From contig CM075674.1 of NCBI GenBank assembly GCA_037962975.1, forward strand, positions 41,492,501 through 41,556,500: a DNA stretch of 64,000 bases, written 5' to 3'. The notes under the pieces were generated by a model. It had not been told where the DNA came from. It saw nothing but the letters and a program-made list of their open reading frames with translations, and did no database searches. A program made the translations under genes and the position numbers. This document shows positions 1 to 12,526 of this stretch, in pieces. Numbering within the stretch: position 1 is the stretch's first letter; each line of letters opens with the position of its first letter. The DNA comes from Clitoria ternatea. Its lineage: Eukaryota > Streptophyta > Magnoliopsida > Fabales > Fabaceae.

Positions 1-1878
1 CTATTTCTACTACTCATATAATTAGAATCAGAATTTCTACCTCACACTTACAAAATCTCTTTAAAACAGAACAAATAAACAAGTCGGTCGTAGCTCATTC
101 ATTAGTATAATAAAAATTATCACAAAATACGGACAATTGGTCTCAAGGGCCTAACACAAAATAAGGGCTATTAGAAGGGCCACCTGAATATAGTTCATCC
201 TTTAAGGAAAATAATATTATGTATGAATACAAGTAGATATGCTAAATCAAGATATTGTTGTTATCTTTCATGATTTAATTTTTTACCAGTGATTATAAAA
301 AGAAGTGAAAAAAGTTTGAGTTAAACATTAGTTATTGTATTCTACATTAAATTTTATGTTTGACGTACCAAATACAAGTAAAAACAACTGATTAAATAAA
401 TCTATGAATATACATATAAATATAGCCAAGTGTGGAAAGGATCCCAAACAAGTAGGCCATGATTAGCCGAAGGATGCCAGAAGGAAGCTCATCTAGACTT
501 ATTTAGGCAAGACATAAATATATCCAACTTAATTATCATATTTCCATAAACTACATTTATTTTAATTAAAACATAATTAGTAAATCGCATCCTTTCTATA
601 TTTTGTAGAGAAACGCCTATGTGCCCTAACAATAACACCATTCATGTTACACCTCATAGTCATGATATCTTACAAACCTGAAACTAAGTAATTACAGGAA
701 GGTACAAACTTAACATTCTACATCTATAATAGTTTGCAAGTAGAAGCATAAAATTTAAAGGTTGTATATACATGGGCTCAATTCCAACATTAGACGTCAT
801 TGGCTTCCTATCTGAAAACAAAAAAGGCTAAAAGAAAGATAACTTCTGAGGCTCTTGAAAGCATTCCAAGTCTAGAATTATTCAACTGAAAATATTATGG
901 CATATTAGCGCAGTCTCAATCGTTAATTTTATAATTGAAACATTAATATATATCTTCTAAATTGTACTTGCTCAATGGTTGAGGAGCTGGGTGTCGTTAT
1001 GTTGATGTCCTTTTCTAGTAAACTTAAAATTCAATAAGAGCAGTAGATGTTGTCTTAACCAGTTTCTTATGAGACTTGGTTGGCCAGAGTTTGGAATTTA
1101 ATTGTCTTGAACATTCAGCTGTTATATATGTATTTTATGTTTGAAATAATAAAGGACATCTTATTCATTTTCATATATACTTTAGAAATTAAAAGTTATT
1201 GAATTCCAGTAGATCTCTTAATTCTCTTTCATTTGAATTTGTTGATCACGCCTATGATTCAAAATCTTCAAATTTAGTTATCGTGTGTACAATAGGAAAA
1301 ATATATACTGATTAGAAAAATTAAAGTGATCATTTTTTACTTGTATGTGAAAGACATATACTTAAAATTATTTTTCACTACACTAAAATATTTTGAAAGA
1401 ATAGCATACTAGCTAGAATAATATAGCTTGGAGATGGTTTTTTCCAAAGAAGTAAGACTTTCGAATGCCAGCTTCAAATGGCTATTGTAAGATCTTCAAG
1501 TGAATAGGAAGAAATGCCACAAAGTCATTGTTTAAGATATTTAATTTTAGGTCAACTTTTGCTTCCTCGAATACACACACATATTAATCAGCAATATTTC
1601 TTTGAAAACACCTCAATGATTATGCCATTGTTCGTAAAGTGTGGAAAGGATGCCAAACAAGTAGGCCATGATTGGCCGAAGGTTGCCATAAGGAAGCTCA
1701 TCTAGACTTATTTAGGCAAGACATAAATATATCCAACTTAATTATCATATTTCCATAACTACCTTTATTTTAATTGAAACATAATTAGTAAATCGAATCC
1801 TTTCTATATTTTGTAGAGAAACGCTTATGTGCCCTAACAATAACACCATTCATGTTACACCTCATAGTCATGATATCT
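1..1878. repeat. Dispersed repeat DNA, two partial copies (A and B) of one family
   Basis: No gene is seen. About 420-900 (copy A) and 1446-1878 (copy B) share long stretches with each other and with 24592-25250 (copy C), for example the block containing GTGGAAAGGAT and AGGCCATGATT and the block ending CTCATAGTCATGATATCT. Positions 1-420 also hold one or two diverged units of the tandem repeat seen at 41240-42250. The family is not one I recognise. A 63-codon reading frame at 1514-1705 lies inside copy B and has no protein features. Confidence 0.7.
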
Positions 1879-2560
1879 CACTACTAGAAAAAAACTTAAC
1901 AGTCACTGCCATATAGCATCCGAGGGTATCCGTCGCTAGTTAGCGACCACCATAGCAACCGAAACTCAAAAAGGGACCATAATAAATAGAAGTAGTGACT
2001 GACTTAGCAACCACCAATATACCGCCGTAAAATTTGGCAAAGTACCGTCACTGAAGTCGTCGATAACTTCTCACTGTCACTGATACGGTCGCTAAGTTTT
2101 ACTTCCCTCCATTTTTTGTTTCCCTCCATGGTTTTACTGGCGCCAAACCTTAGCGACGGGTTTAGGTCGTCAGTAATTCATGAAAACTTAGCGACCACCA
2201 CAGGCGTCGTCTCTAAATTTAACAAAACGCCATCGCTACAGCCGTCGATAACTACCAACCGTCACTGAGGCGGTCGCTAATGTTCATTTCTGTCCATTTT
2301 TTGTTTCCCTCCATTGTTTTGTAACGTTAGCGACGGGGTTGTGTCCGTCACTAATTAATGAAGACGTAGCGACAGAGTTGTGTCTGTCACTAGTGTTCGC
2401 TAATTGAAAACAAAAGTAGCTATATTCAGTGACAGGTATTTCTGTCGTTGCTAATTTTAAACTAGCGACGGTATTTGTTGGTCGCTAAGGTTGCCACATG
2501 TTTAATTTTTTGTAGTTAGCCACCGTCTTAGGGATAGGTTAAGTGTCCGTTGCTAAATTT
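1879..2560 (+). mobile_element. CACTA (En/Spm) transposon left terminus with subterminal repeats
   Basis: The segment begins CACTACTAGAAAAAAAC, a typical CACTA terminal inverted repeat. It is followed by some 650 bp of short direct and inverted copies of words such as TTAGCGAC, GCGACGG and GTCGCTAA. Such subterminal arrays are the binding sites for the element-encoded DNA-binding protein in En/Spm-type transposons. The left flank ends TCT, which would be one half of a 3 bp target duplication. The copy B repeat is cut exactly at this point: homologous copies A and C run on past CATGATATCT. The matching right terminus may be the one ending at 40968. Confidence 0.75.
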
Positions 2561-3390
2561 CATATGTCACCCCTCAGAACCCTAGACCTGTCTTCCCTCT
2601 CAAGCTCTCTAAATCTCCTCTCTTTCTCTCAAGCTCTCTCAATCTCCTCTCTTTCCTCTCCCTCTTTGTCGACATCACTTTGTTTTTGTCTTCACATTTC
2701 ATTTTCTCGTTCCTCCCTCCTCCCTCAGTCCTAATACCCAACACTCCCGATTCCTTCTCTCTTCACTTTCCCTTTACCAGACTCCGTCGACCACTCCCTG
2801 TCATCGGTGCCGCGCGGTCTATCCTCCACCTTAGTGGTTCGGTCCCTCACTACCACAGTGTATCCTCCATGTCGGTCACTATTCCATGCCCTTCATCAGA
2901 CGCAGTCACTCCGTCATGGGTCTGCATTGGTGAGGTTTAAATCCCTTCACCCACTCTGTCTTATCCACTCCCTTACTCCCTCATATTGGTGTATTTTGTT
3001 TGTTATCCGTTATTGGGTTATTAACTATGTTTGCTACTTGTTATGCAATCTAGAAAAATGTTATAGTGTTTGTAGTCTATCAGTATTTGTTATCCTAAAA
3101 ATGTAGATGACACTGTTGATACACTATTTGCTACTTGTTATGCATCAAATAGTGATGTTGAGAAGGGTTCAATTAGGTTGTATTGCAAATGTTAATTTTT
3201 TAATTTGATCTAGGTCCAATTATAGAAGGCCACTGAATTAAGGATACACAACAAGTTCTAGGAATGAAATAACAAATTTCAATAGTTTATTTAATCCACC
3301 TGTATATCAATTGACAGGTGTTTTTTCTAACTTAACCAGAGGTCTTAAGTTGGAATCTTTAGGAACATAGACTCTCAAGTTCTCTTGTAA
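2561..3390 (+). other. CT-rich leader-like segment inside the CACTA element
   Basis: About 2570-2790 is a pyrimidine-rich stretch (repeated CTCTCTAAATCTCC-type words). It could be the 5' untranslated leader of a CACTA gene read on the plus strand, and 2900-3390 is AT-rich and intron-like. Short open frames here (60-100 codons) are low complexity and show no domain. I make no gene call. Confidence 0.35.
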
Positions 3391-3395
3391 ACTAC

Positions 3396-6300
3396 TGACA
3401 GGGCCCGCAAGCGCACGGGTTATGTCGCGTAATATAAAAGATTATCGTTCTCCACAGGGACTGTGTTCAAAGTACCGGCATATTAAAATTTAATTATCTA
3501 CACAATTGATATTTAAGGTTTTTGTAAAATAAAACACAAAATTAAGTTGCACAGAATATGAATACAAAAATAAAATTTACTTGACACTTAAAAGTCAGAG
3601 TTGAGAGTATCTTGGGATTTTGGGAGATTAAGACTCTATTTTATGTTAATGAATTTTAACTTTTCATAAATAAGAATCGAATTAAGTTTTCCAAGGCGAA
3701 TTTTCCAAAAGCTAATTAATATGTTCCTCTCGGAATCCTATTAATGTACCTAACTTATGGAAAGCGCTGCTTAATCCTCAGGAAGGCCCATTATCGTTTT
3801 ATGAAAATCCCTTTTATTTCCTCAAAAGAATTTTGATTACTTTCACGGTTTTACCGAGGTCACAAAAAGCATCTCAAAAATCTTAAGTTTAGTTCAAAGC
3901 TTTCCGGTAAAAATAAATCTCTCGATTCTATTTATTACCTAAACTACAGTTTTATCATTTAGGTTCTTGTTAGGAATCACTAAAAGCATTGAGCATTTTT
4001 TAAACTAAATGGAAAACAGAAATTTATTTAATTCCAAGTCAAAATAATATTAACAATAAAATATTATCATACCCCTTAATCCCAAGATAATTAATTTAGC
4101 TACTCATGAAATAATTCAAATTCATATATATAATGGAAAAATAAAACATACAAGACATGGTAAAAATAGAGACTTACGGGTTTCTCCAAAAGCTCAGAAT
4201 AATTTACCACTGTATTTCCTTGTTGCAATATTCCTCCACCAATTACAAATTTAAATACTCACTTTTACAATTCACAACTCTTAAAATAAAATAAAGAAAA
4301 AGAAAATAAAAAGAGAAACAAAACGAAAAAGAAAGAAAAAGAACGAAGAAAGAAATAAAGAAAGAAAGAAAGAAAGAAAGAAAAGAAGGAACGTAAAAAG
4401 AAAGAAAACGAAAGAGAGAAAAGAAAGAAAAGGAATTGAATTGAAGTAATGCTTATGGAAATTGATGGTTTTGACGATGTGTTGCTCTCCCTTTTATAGG
4501 CGAATGGATGAATGAATCCAGCTAAGAAAACGCGTTAAAATTGCAAGTGGAAGAAACTTTTGGTGCATGTGAGTTCCAACTGTCCCAAATTGCATTATTT
4601 TAATATTTCCAATAATTCGATGCTTGGATTTATTCAGCTGGACAAATTCTGAGTGGAAAGGTGCTGGAATTCCATAAGACCGAGTAACATCTTGCTGGGA
4701 GGTTGGACGGTTTTGTGGCTTGCTGTTGGATGGAGATCTGGACGGTGTTGTGTTGAGTGGGTTGCTGGGCGGTGTTGATTTGAGGGGGCCGGTGTTGTGG
4801 TTTGAGGGATAGTGGAGTTGTTGGACGGTGTGGAGAGGAGTATTGCTGGACGGTGTTGTGGATGGAGCCGGTGTTTAAAGTAGATGGGACGGTGTTGGTT
4901 TGGGACGGTGTGGAGAAGAGAGTGTTGATGGAGAGTCAGTGTGTGTTGGTGGTAAAGAGACTGGACGTTGTGGGCTGGACGGTGTGGAATTGATGGAGAG
5001 GAAAGGGACAGCGGATAGAAGAGAGGGATTGGGACAGTGTTTAGGAGAAAGCCGGTCGGTATTGGTTTGAAGGGATGGTGTTTGGGTTGCTGGAGAGTTG
5101 GAGTTGATCCGGTGTTGGAGTGATCCGATGAAGAGATGGAAGGAGTCAGTGTTGATGTTGTGGTTGTGAAGAGAGTTGGACGAATGATTGAAACATTCAA
5201 TCAGAACCGAGTAAAGAGTGACTCAGAACCGATTGAAAGATGATTCACTCGGCACTGATAGAGGAGTTCATTCGGAACTGATTGAAGACTCACTCAGGAT
5301 CAGAATTTATTCAATCGGTTCCCAAACTGTTTCACTCGGCTGTCTCTGAATTTGAACCACTCGGTTAAAACTTCGCTCGGATTTTGCTTTGGATTCATTC
5401 GGACAAATTCATTCGGACACATTCACTCGGAAGTGCCTTCATGCTTCTCACTCGGAATGGCCTTCACTTTCACTCAGAAACTTTGAGAGTCTGGAATCTG
5501 GCTGATTGAATTTCTTCTCATGTCCGAGCCTTGCTTTGCTCGGAAATATAGGTTTCTGCCCCAACTCACTCGGTAGTCTTCCTTGGAGACATCTCACTCG
5601 GGCTTAGTGTGAAACTGTGAGAATCTGCCTGAGTGTGATTCACTCCCGGTCGGATTTTTCCTTGCTTGATTAAGACACTACTCGGAAATGCCTTGTTCCA
5701 CTTGAGAATGCCATTTTCTCCGAATGAAACTACTCGGATTCCTCCTTATTCAGCACTTATTCATTCAGTGGCTTCTATCTGCTTGGAATCAACTCACTCG
5801 AGACAGATTTGCCCAGAAAAACAGTTCAGACTTGTTTCAATCAGCATTTCTTCACTCGGATTATTTGCAATCAGAAAACTCCCACTCGGATTCACTTCAA
5901 TCAGCAATCCTTTAACTCGGAGAATAGCTTTGGACAGCATCTATTCAACGTCAGTCCCCTTTTTTCACTCGGAATAGACGCAGTCGGGGAAGCTTCCACT
6001 CGGAATCACCTCCAACCGAGACTTATTCCATTTCAGCATTGAACCTCCAACAGTCAGCCATTTATCACTCGGAATGGCTTTGACAGGGAACTTTCCACTC
6101 GGATTTACCTTCAACAGTGCAGTATTCCACTCGGAAATGCTTCATTCTGAGTCCTTCCACTCGGATTTGGTCATTTATGAGTCATCCTACTCGGATTTGG
6201 TCATATCTGAGTCATCCTACTCGGATTTGGTCATATCTGAGTTGGATTTCAACATTCTGAGTCGGAATTCAGCATTCTGAGTCAGAATTCAGCATAAAAA

Positions 6301-6528
6301 GAGAGTTCTTTCCACTTTGGGCTTGTTCTTCTTGTTTCTTTATCATTTTATAGTCATTTTTCTCTTGTTTTTGACCTTTTATTACCTTAATTCCTGCAAA
6401 ATAACATACCCAAGTAGAATAAAGTGGAAAGAAAGCAAAAATCATAATAAATAAAGGAAATACAATGCATAATGATTAAAATCCTAAGCAAACTAGACCT
6501 AATTTATTGTGTTATAAAGCACTTATCA
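3396..6528 (-). repeat. 3' LTR of the Athila-type element
   Basis: It begins TGACAGGG and ends CTTATCA, and matches 15111-18260 along its whole length. Relative to the other LTR it lacks about 21 bp near 3949. Inside, in order on the plus strand: a unique A/T-rich part, a GAAA-rich microsatellite tract (4270-4430), a G-rich part with repeated GGACGGTGT words (4690-5160), then a 1 kb array of CACTCGG words (5220-6290) ending in three ~30 bp near-identical units (6150-6245). Confidence 0.93.
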
Positions 6529-6541
6529 AAATACCCCAAAC
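6529..6541 (-). other. Polypurine tract of the Athila-type element
   Basis: On the minus (sense) strand TTTGGGGTATTT abuts the 3' LTR. This is the position and composition of the plus-strand primer in this lineage. Confidence 0.75.
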
Positions 6542-7818
6542 TAAAGCATTGCTTGTCCTCAAGCAATCACCATATTCACAAGATAAAATACAGAAAACAC
6601 TAAGCTTAATAAACTAAGGAATCCAAAATAGAGAAACAGATTTATTCAAATGCCAATTTTATTTTTCTTATGTGAATCAAATTTCAATGTCAAGACTTGA
6701 GATACTCTTCTCACAATTTTCACTCAAGTGTTTCAAGGTTTGTGTATCTCTCAAATCATCATAGTCAAAAAACATTACCATAAGCTTGTTAATAAACCAG
6801 AAACTCCACAGTTTAGATAGAAAATATGTTAAAGTCTAAAGGTCTTTCAAAGGTTGTATCGTGGCCTTGGGTTGTATTGTCAAGGTAGGAATTTCAAGAA
6901 AAATGGAATACAAAAGGGCTTTAACAGTCATGAATGATTCAAATTACCATCATAAATTTAACAGAGCAAATTTTTGAACTTTTATGGACTTTTTGGAATT
7001 CATTCAATATCATCCTTTTGATTTTTTTTTTCTTTTTCTTGCTTTTTTTTGCATTCAATACATATTTTTCTTAAGTCCTTTTTTAATTTCTTTGCTCCAC
7101 TAAATTTTCAACTTTTTCACCATTAAGAGAATATCAGTCAATGAAAGGTTTCAAAGAAAAATTTTCACTTTTAGGCTCAAAAGGGGCAACTAGGGTCAAA
7201 TTGTGCAAAATTTCTGAGGCTTAAGAATAAGACCTAATTGTGTCTTTATCATCCTAAGACATATAATCAAAAACCATTTTGAGTCGGTTGAAAAACAAGT
7301 TCTAGAATATTAATGACTATGAGATTCACTCAATCAAGAAAATATGGGTTTTGAAAATTTGTTTGATAAATAACCCATTTTGGCTCAAGTCTAATCATGG
7401 AAAGTCTTTTCAAAGAAAATTTTAATCACATAAAGTTCATTTAGACATTGATTTGGCATTTAAACAATCAAATTTTGAAAATTTTACTCAAAATTTTGGG
7501 ATCCTTAGATACTTTAGCCTTGTGTTCAAAGTAAATTTATCATGCAATCATGGTAATTTACAAGATTACAAACAAAAAGAGGAAAACACACATGCATGAA
7601 AAATATAACAATCACACAACAAAACAAAACAGTTAAGTTTTCTTACCTACCACCCCAAACCAGAATTTGACATTGTCCTCAATGTTAAAATGGATGATAA
7701 AAGGATAAGAAAACTTACCTGGAGTAACCCCAAACCAGTATCTGACATAGTTGGTTTTTTATTTATTTATTAAAGCTTAAAAATAAAGACATGGGGTTAC
7801 CTCCCCACAAGTGCTAAG
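6542..7818 (-). other. 3' untranslated region of the Athila-type element
   Basis: No open frame is seen. In this lineage a long non-coding stretch (env position or UTR) precedes the 3' LTR. The upstream edge on the minus strand, reading into this segment at about 7818-7770, contains CTTAGCACTTGTGGGGAGG, a sequence style usually found just after the pol stop in Athila relatives. That shows the pol region has been removed rather than moved. Confidence 0.6.
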
Positions 7819-9059
7819 TTTAATGTAACACCCTCGGTTAGATAAGACAAACCCTTCTATGGGATCATCCTATTTAACCGAGAGGTCACAAGTTTTCAGA
7901 AAAAGTGAATATTTTTTTTTTAAAAAAAGATGGCAGATCAGTGGAAGCAAATAGTATGTAATTCACATAGTCATTCACAAACTGTAAGTAATTGTACTCT
8001 TAACAGAATGGGGCACGTAGGCACCCTTAAATATTAATACAGTCATCCATAAATATTTAACTACATATATTCTAATTTTAATGAGCATTCTCAGTTGGTT
8101 CAGCGTATTGCTGTTCTGGTTCTTGATTTCCTAATTCCTCTGAAAATATTCAACAGTAAGGGTGAGTATAACCCAAGACCCTGAAGGTTACCCGGTGCGG
8201 ACATAATCCAGTTAACAGATAATATCACATAAATCATGCAATTGACATATTTATAGCTTATAATAAACAAATATTGTCATGGAAATGCATGAGTGGGGTT
8301 TATTATGATTTATCTTAATTAAGTCTCATGATGCATGAGGGCCCAATAAATCAATTCATCTTCATCTCATTCTTTGGAATTTCTCCATTCCATTCTAGAG
8401 CGATCAGGGTCCGCCCAAGCTCCCATTTTCATAAGGTACAAATGAACTCATCGGTTCTCATCATTAATTGATATATTTTTTAGGACTTGGATCCCTACGA
8501 TCATAGTTACACTCCGTCATTTAGTCAAAGTACACCAGAATTACATCGTCTCACCCGGCTATCAGGCGTGACACTGATGCCATTGGGTTTCCGTTTCGGT
8601 TGTACTCCCAAGATTCTTCATGGAGATCGAACGTGAGTGTCCTCCAGCGTACCAGGTGTATGCTCTAGATAATTTATCTCCTTCAAAAATATTTTCATGA
8701 TGTGAAAATGCATTCTTTTTTATCATTTGATCCTTGGGTATCTATGTGTTTCCAGTCTTATAATATTCACAAGCTCTTGAATCCCATCAACTTGTTCAGA
8801 CGTTACAAGTCATTTTATTATCTTATTCGAGCAAATATATCGGTTATATTTTGGTTCAAAATTATACTTTATATAAAGAGTAAAATAATATATTCCTTAT
8901 TTTATTACTCATAATTAAATTAATAATAATAACAATAACAATAATACTAGTTAATAGAAACAATAATAATAAGTATAAGTATAATAATAATAAGAATAAT
9001 GATAATAATGGAAATAAGAACAATAATGAAAATTATAACGCTCCAATAATTCAAAAAGG

Positions 9060-9510
9060 AATAAAGAAGAGTTTCTGAACGAAAAATCCAAGTGAAAAAC
9101 ATTAAAACCAGTTTTTCCGAGTAAAAGAGTTAAATACCAAGTGAAAAATGAGTTTGCCGAGTGAAATGAGTTGAATACCGAGTAAAAATGAGTTTTCCAA
9201 GTAAAATAAGTCTGTTTTCGAGTGAAAATGAATTTTCTGAGTAAAATGAGCTAGATAACGAGTGTAATCAATAGGATCCCGAGTGGAATGAGTAGGATTC
9301 CAAGTAAAATCAGGCTGAGATGAGTTTCTGGGTAAAATGAATATGAATCCGAGTGCAATCAGACTAAAAGAGTTTTCTCAGTGAAGTTAAAAATGTTTTC
9401 TGAGTGAAATATGATTGAGAAAGAGTTTTCTGAGTGAAATTACTATAATTCCGAGTGGAATATGGTTGACGAAAGGTTTTTCGAGTGAGAGAAGGTTCTG
9501 TTTGAAATAT
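9060..9510. repeat. CCGAGTG word array (left arm)
   Basis: Repeated CCGAGTGAAA, CCAAGTG and TCTGAGTGAAAT words spaced roughly 20-35 bp apart. The orientation is opposite to the CACTCGG words in the right half of the same insertion. Confidence 0.75.
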
Positions 9511-10429
9511 CTCTGATAGTTTACCGAATGAAATCATGTGTTGTTTAAAATGGTCCGGTCGGTTTACACAAGACAGATATTTAGTTCAAAAATCCGTTTG
9601 AAATTTAAATAATCTATTTGTAGTTTTAGGGAACCGGTTGGATTTGCTAAAAATCGAGCTTGTCATCATTGATTCCAACTTCTATTTTATAATTTCTCAT
9701 TGGAACTCACATGGACACCCATGATTCTTAGTATTTTCACAGTTCAACACTGATCATATCCATTTAATCATCAAGATTAATCAATACAGTCAATCAAACA
9801 TATTCACTGAATCATCATAGTCAATAATAAGCAACACAGCCAATTTAACATATTCATAAATATATATATATATATATATAACAATTAAAGCATTTTAATT
9901 CACACAATTCCTGAATCTATCCTGGAAAGGTGAGGACCAAAGGTACCTTAACCCTTTCCTTTCACTCGGATTTCCCCAGAATACCCGAGAATATACCCCC
10001 CTTACCTTAATGGAGTTGCAGACGTTCCCTTCACTGTCCTTGCTTCAGCTCACAGTGAGGAGGAAAGGAAATTGAGAGAGGAAGAAGCTTGCACGAAGAG
10101 AAAGTAATAAAAAGGGTGTGTCTGTTACTAAGTTTCATGTGTGTGTGTTCTAAGAGTTGTAGTATTGGTTTAATAATGAGAAAGGCAAGTGGGAGACACG
10201 ATTTCCCTTGATTGGAGGATTAGGTGAGAATAATGGAGACTTTTGAGCTGTTTCCACCGTCAGCTTGCATGATGGAAAGGAATATATAATAAAATATATA
10301 AAGGTACTTTGATTGATGCAACTTTCCCTGCAGTTGACTCGCTTGTGACAATCCCTTTTGGATTTATGTGGCTAGTGGACTGGTTACCATCAGGAGCGAA
10401 GAAAGAAATAAAGTTACAGGGGTCATCTC

Positions 10430-10630
10430 TCTCAAGCGAAATCCGACTCGCTTGAGCGAGGCACAAGGCCCGCTTGGGCGAAGTGAAGAAAAGAGGGTCA
10501 GAACCGACTGCGCTTGAGCGCAGTATGCTGGCTTGAGCGTGGTTCCTTCACGCTTAGGTCAGCAAGGCAAAATTCCTCCTCGCTCAAGCGAATTCTGACT
10601 CGCTTGAGCAAGTCATCCAATCCTCGCTCG
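10430..10630. repeat. CGCTTGAGCG word array
   Basis: Several copies of CGCTTGAGCG and CGCTCAAGCG (arms CGCT/AGCG around a 2 bp centre), with variants such as CGCTTGGGCG. The same word fills 62755-63280. Confidence 0.8.
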
Positions 10631-10639
10631 GAATTCCTC

Positions 10640-12340
10640 TGAAACTGACTCAAGGCACTCGGTTCTCACTCGGCAGAATCTGTCCAGACCAAGTTCTCTC
10701 TCACTCAGACTTTAACTCGGTAATTTGTTCTGAATCCGAGTCTTCACTCACTCGGGTTCCACTCGATAAAACCTTCCATAACCGACTCCCACCTAATTAG
10801 ACACTCACTCAGAACTGTGTCTTCTTAACACACTTAGTCGGATTTTTCTTCCTTGGAGGTGACTCAGTCGGAGTTCTCTCACTTGGACTCACTCATAAAG
10901 TATCTCACTTGGTAGAATCTTCCTGAAACCGGCTCAAGGCACACAGGTTTTCCACTCAATAAAATAATCCTGACCGACCCATTATTCACTCGATAATTCA
11001 CCCTCACACCGACTCATCTTGCTTGATTTTCTACTTGGTAAATCAATCAGAGCTTGACTCGTCTCTTACTTGGCCTTTCACTCGGCAATATATTCCAAAT
11101 CCGAGTCATTTATCTATCAGTCTTTCACTCGGCAACTTCACTCAAATCTGAGTCATTTCTGATGGTTCTCACTCGGTTAAATCATTTCAAACCTACTCTT
11201 TTCTCACTCAGCAATTTACTTCAGAAACCGACTCTTTTCGACAACACATCATAAATCCCTATAGGTGCCAATCCCCCACTTGGAATTACACCCTCGGACT
11301 CCACCATCAAGTTCCATTCGTCATTAGTCTGACTTCTTATCACTTGGAGGAATTCATTAAACTGTCTCACTCAGACCTAATGAAATCTTGTCCACTCAGA
11401 TTTATTCAAACTCCACATCACTCGGAGGGATTCAGTAAGTGTAGTCTTACTCGGAATTATTTCATACTTGGCCACTCAGAATACATATTACCCTTAATCA
11501 ATTGGAATATACATATAACATTGTTCACTCGGAATATGACTCCTAGAGTATGCCTCAATCAAAACCTTCACAACCCTTCTTCCCTCAGAAGAGGTTCACT
11601 CGGCTTTTACCACTCAGGAGCATTTAAGTCCTTCCCCACTCAGGTTCACTCGACTATTCATCTCTTAGCAACACAGACTATCCTTTCTCAAAATACGTTT
11701 CACTCGGGATCCTTTAAGGCTTTCATCACTTGGAAAAAGGAGTCATAAACATAAGCCTCACTCAAAAATTTGCTTTATGCCTTATATATATTCTACTCGG
11801 AATGGGCTCCCATCACTATATTCCACTCGGCATTTCATATTCGGGGCATGCCACTCAAGACAGGTTACACTGGGCTCAGATATGCCCCTACTCGGAACTC
11901 CATTGCCCAAAATACCGCACTTGGAGATCTTTTTACCCGGAATGCTATCCCCTTCCTCACTAGGGAGGTCCTGACTTGGACAAACTTACTCGGATTGAAC
12001 TCGGTTATATCCCTGACTGAGTCTCTTCACTCGGAATACTGTAATCAGAGAAGTTTCATTCGGAAAAGGAAGCACTTGGCAAGGTTTGACTCGGAAATAA
12101 GTCATTCAAAGGTGTTTTTGACTCGGAATTTTCACCCAGAAGTGGTTCTCTTGAACACACTTCACTCCAAATGTCTCCGAAGCCAGGATTCCACTCGGTA
12201 GTAACCCTCTCGGTCATATATTACTCGGACAACATAAGCTTACACTCGAAATTTCATCCTTCAGTCGAAATTTCTAATCCTTCCCTCGGAATTTCTCTCT
12301 GTCACTCGAAACAGAGCCCTTTTTCACTCGAAATTTGAAT
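10640..12340. repeat. CACTCGG word array (right arm)
   Basis: Dozens of CACTCGG, CACTCAG, CACTTGG and ACTCGGAAT words at irregular 20-50 bp spacing with unrelated sequence between. Open frames of 60-143 codons through this stretch are by-products of the repeated word and overlap one another in different frames. I do not call them genes. Confidence 0.8.
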
Positions 12341-12526
12341 AATTGCCTTATTGGTCTATATAAATTCCATAATTACACACAAAAATAAAATTCTTGTGAT
12401 ATTACAGACCATCTACAGAGTATTTACTTACCAATTCTCACTTACAGATCTTTCATACTTCAAAATTTACCAAATAAGACTGTTACTAAAAACAGGGATG
12501 TTACATTTAACGTCTTCAGCCAGACT

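Larger units (their letters stand above)
7819..12510. mobile_element. 4.7 kb solo-LTR-like insertion nested in the Athila-type element
   Basis: The insertion proper is 7824-12505. It starts TGTAACACCC and ends GGGATGTTACA, so the ends are TG...CA and form an imperfect inverted repeat. It is flanked by the perfect 5 bp duplication TTTAA (7819-7823, 12506-12510). I find no internal copy of the ends and no coding domain, so a solo LTR is the simplest reading; a non-autonomous element is possible. 4.7 kb is long for an LTR. It holds CCGAGTG words at 9060-9500, CACTCGG words at 9960 and 10640-12340, CGCTTGAGCG words at 10430-10630, GAA/AAT-type repeats at 8920-9020 and a TA tract near 9860-9880. 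Confidence 0.85.

Noticed and set aside
2543..3106. Ser/Leu-rich short frames
   Set aside because: Pyrimidine-rich leader-like DNA gives Ser/Leu/Pro strings. No domain, overlapping frames.
4634..5200. 188-codon minus-strand frame in the LTR as a gene
   Set aside because: Low-complexity His/Pro/Thr/Ser product over a GGACGGTGT-rich repeat, with no domain. Kept only as a finding.
11344..12201. Plus-strand frames of 77-143 codons through the CACTCGG array
   Set aside because: They overlap in different frames and are created by a repeated word without stops.
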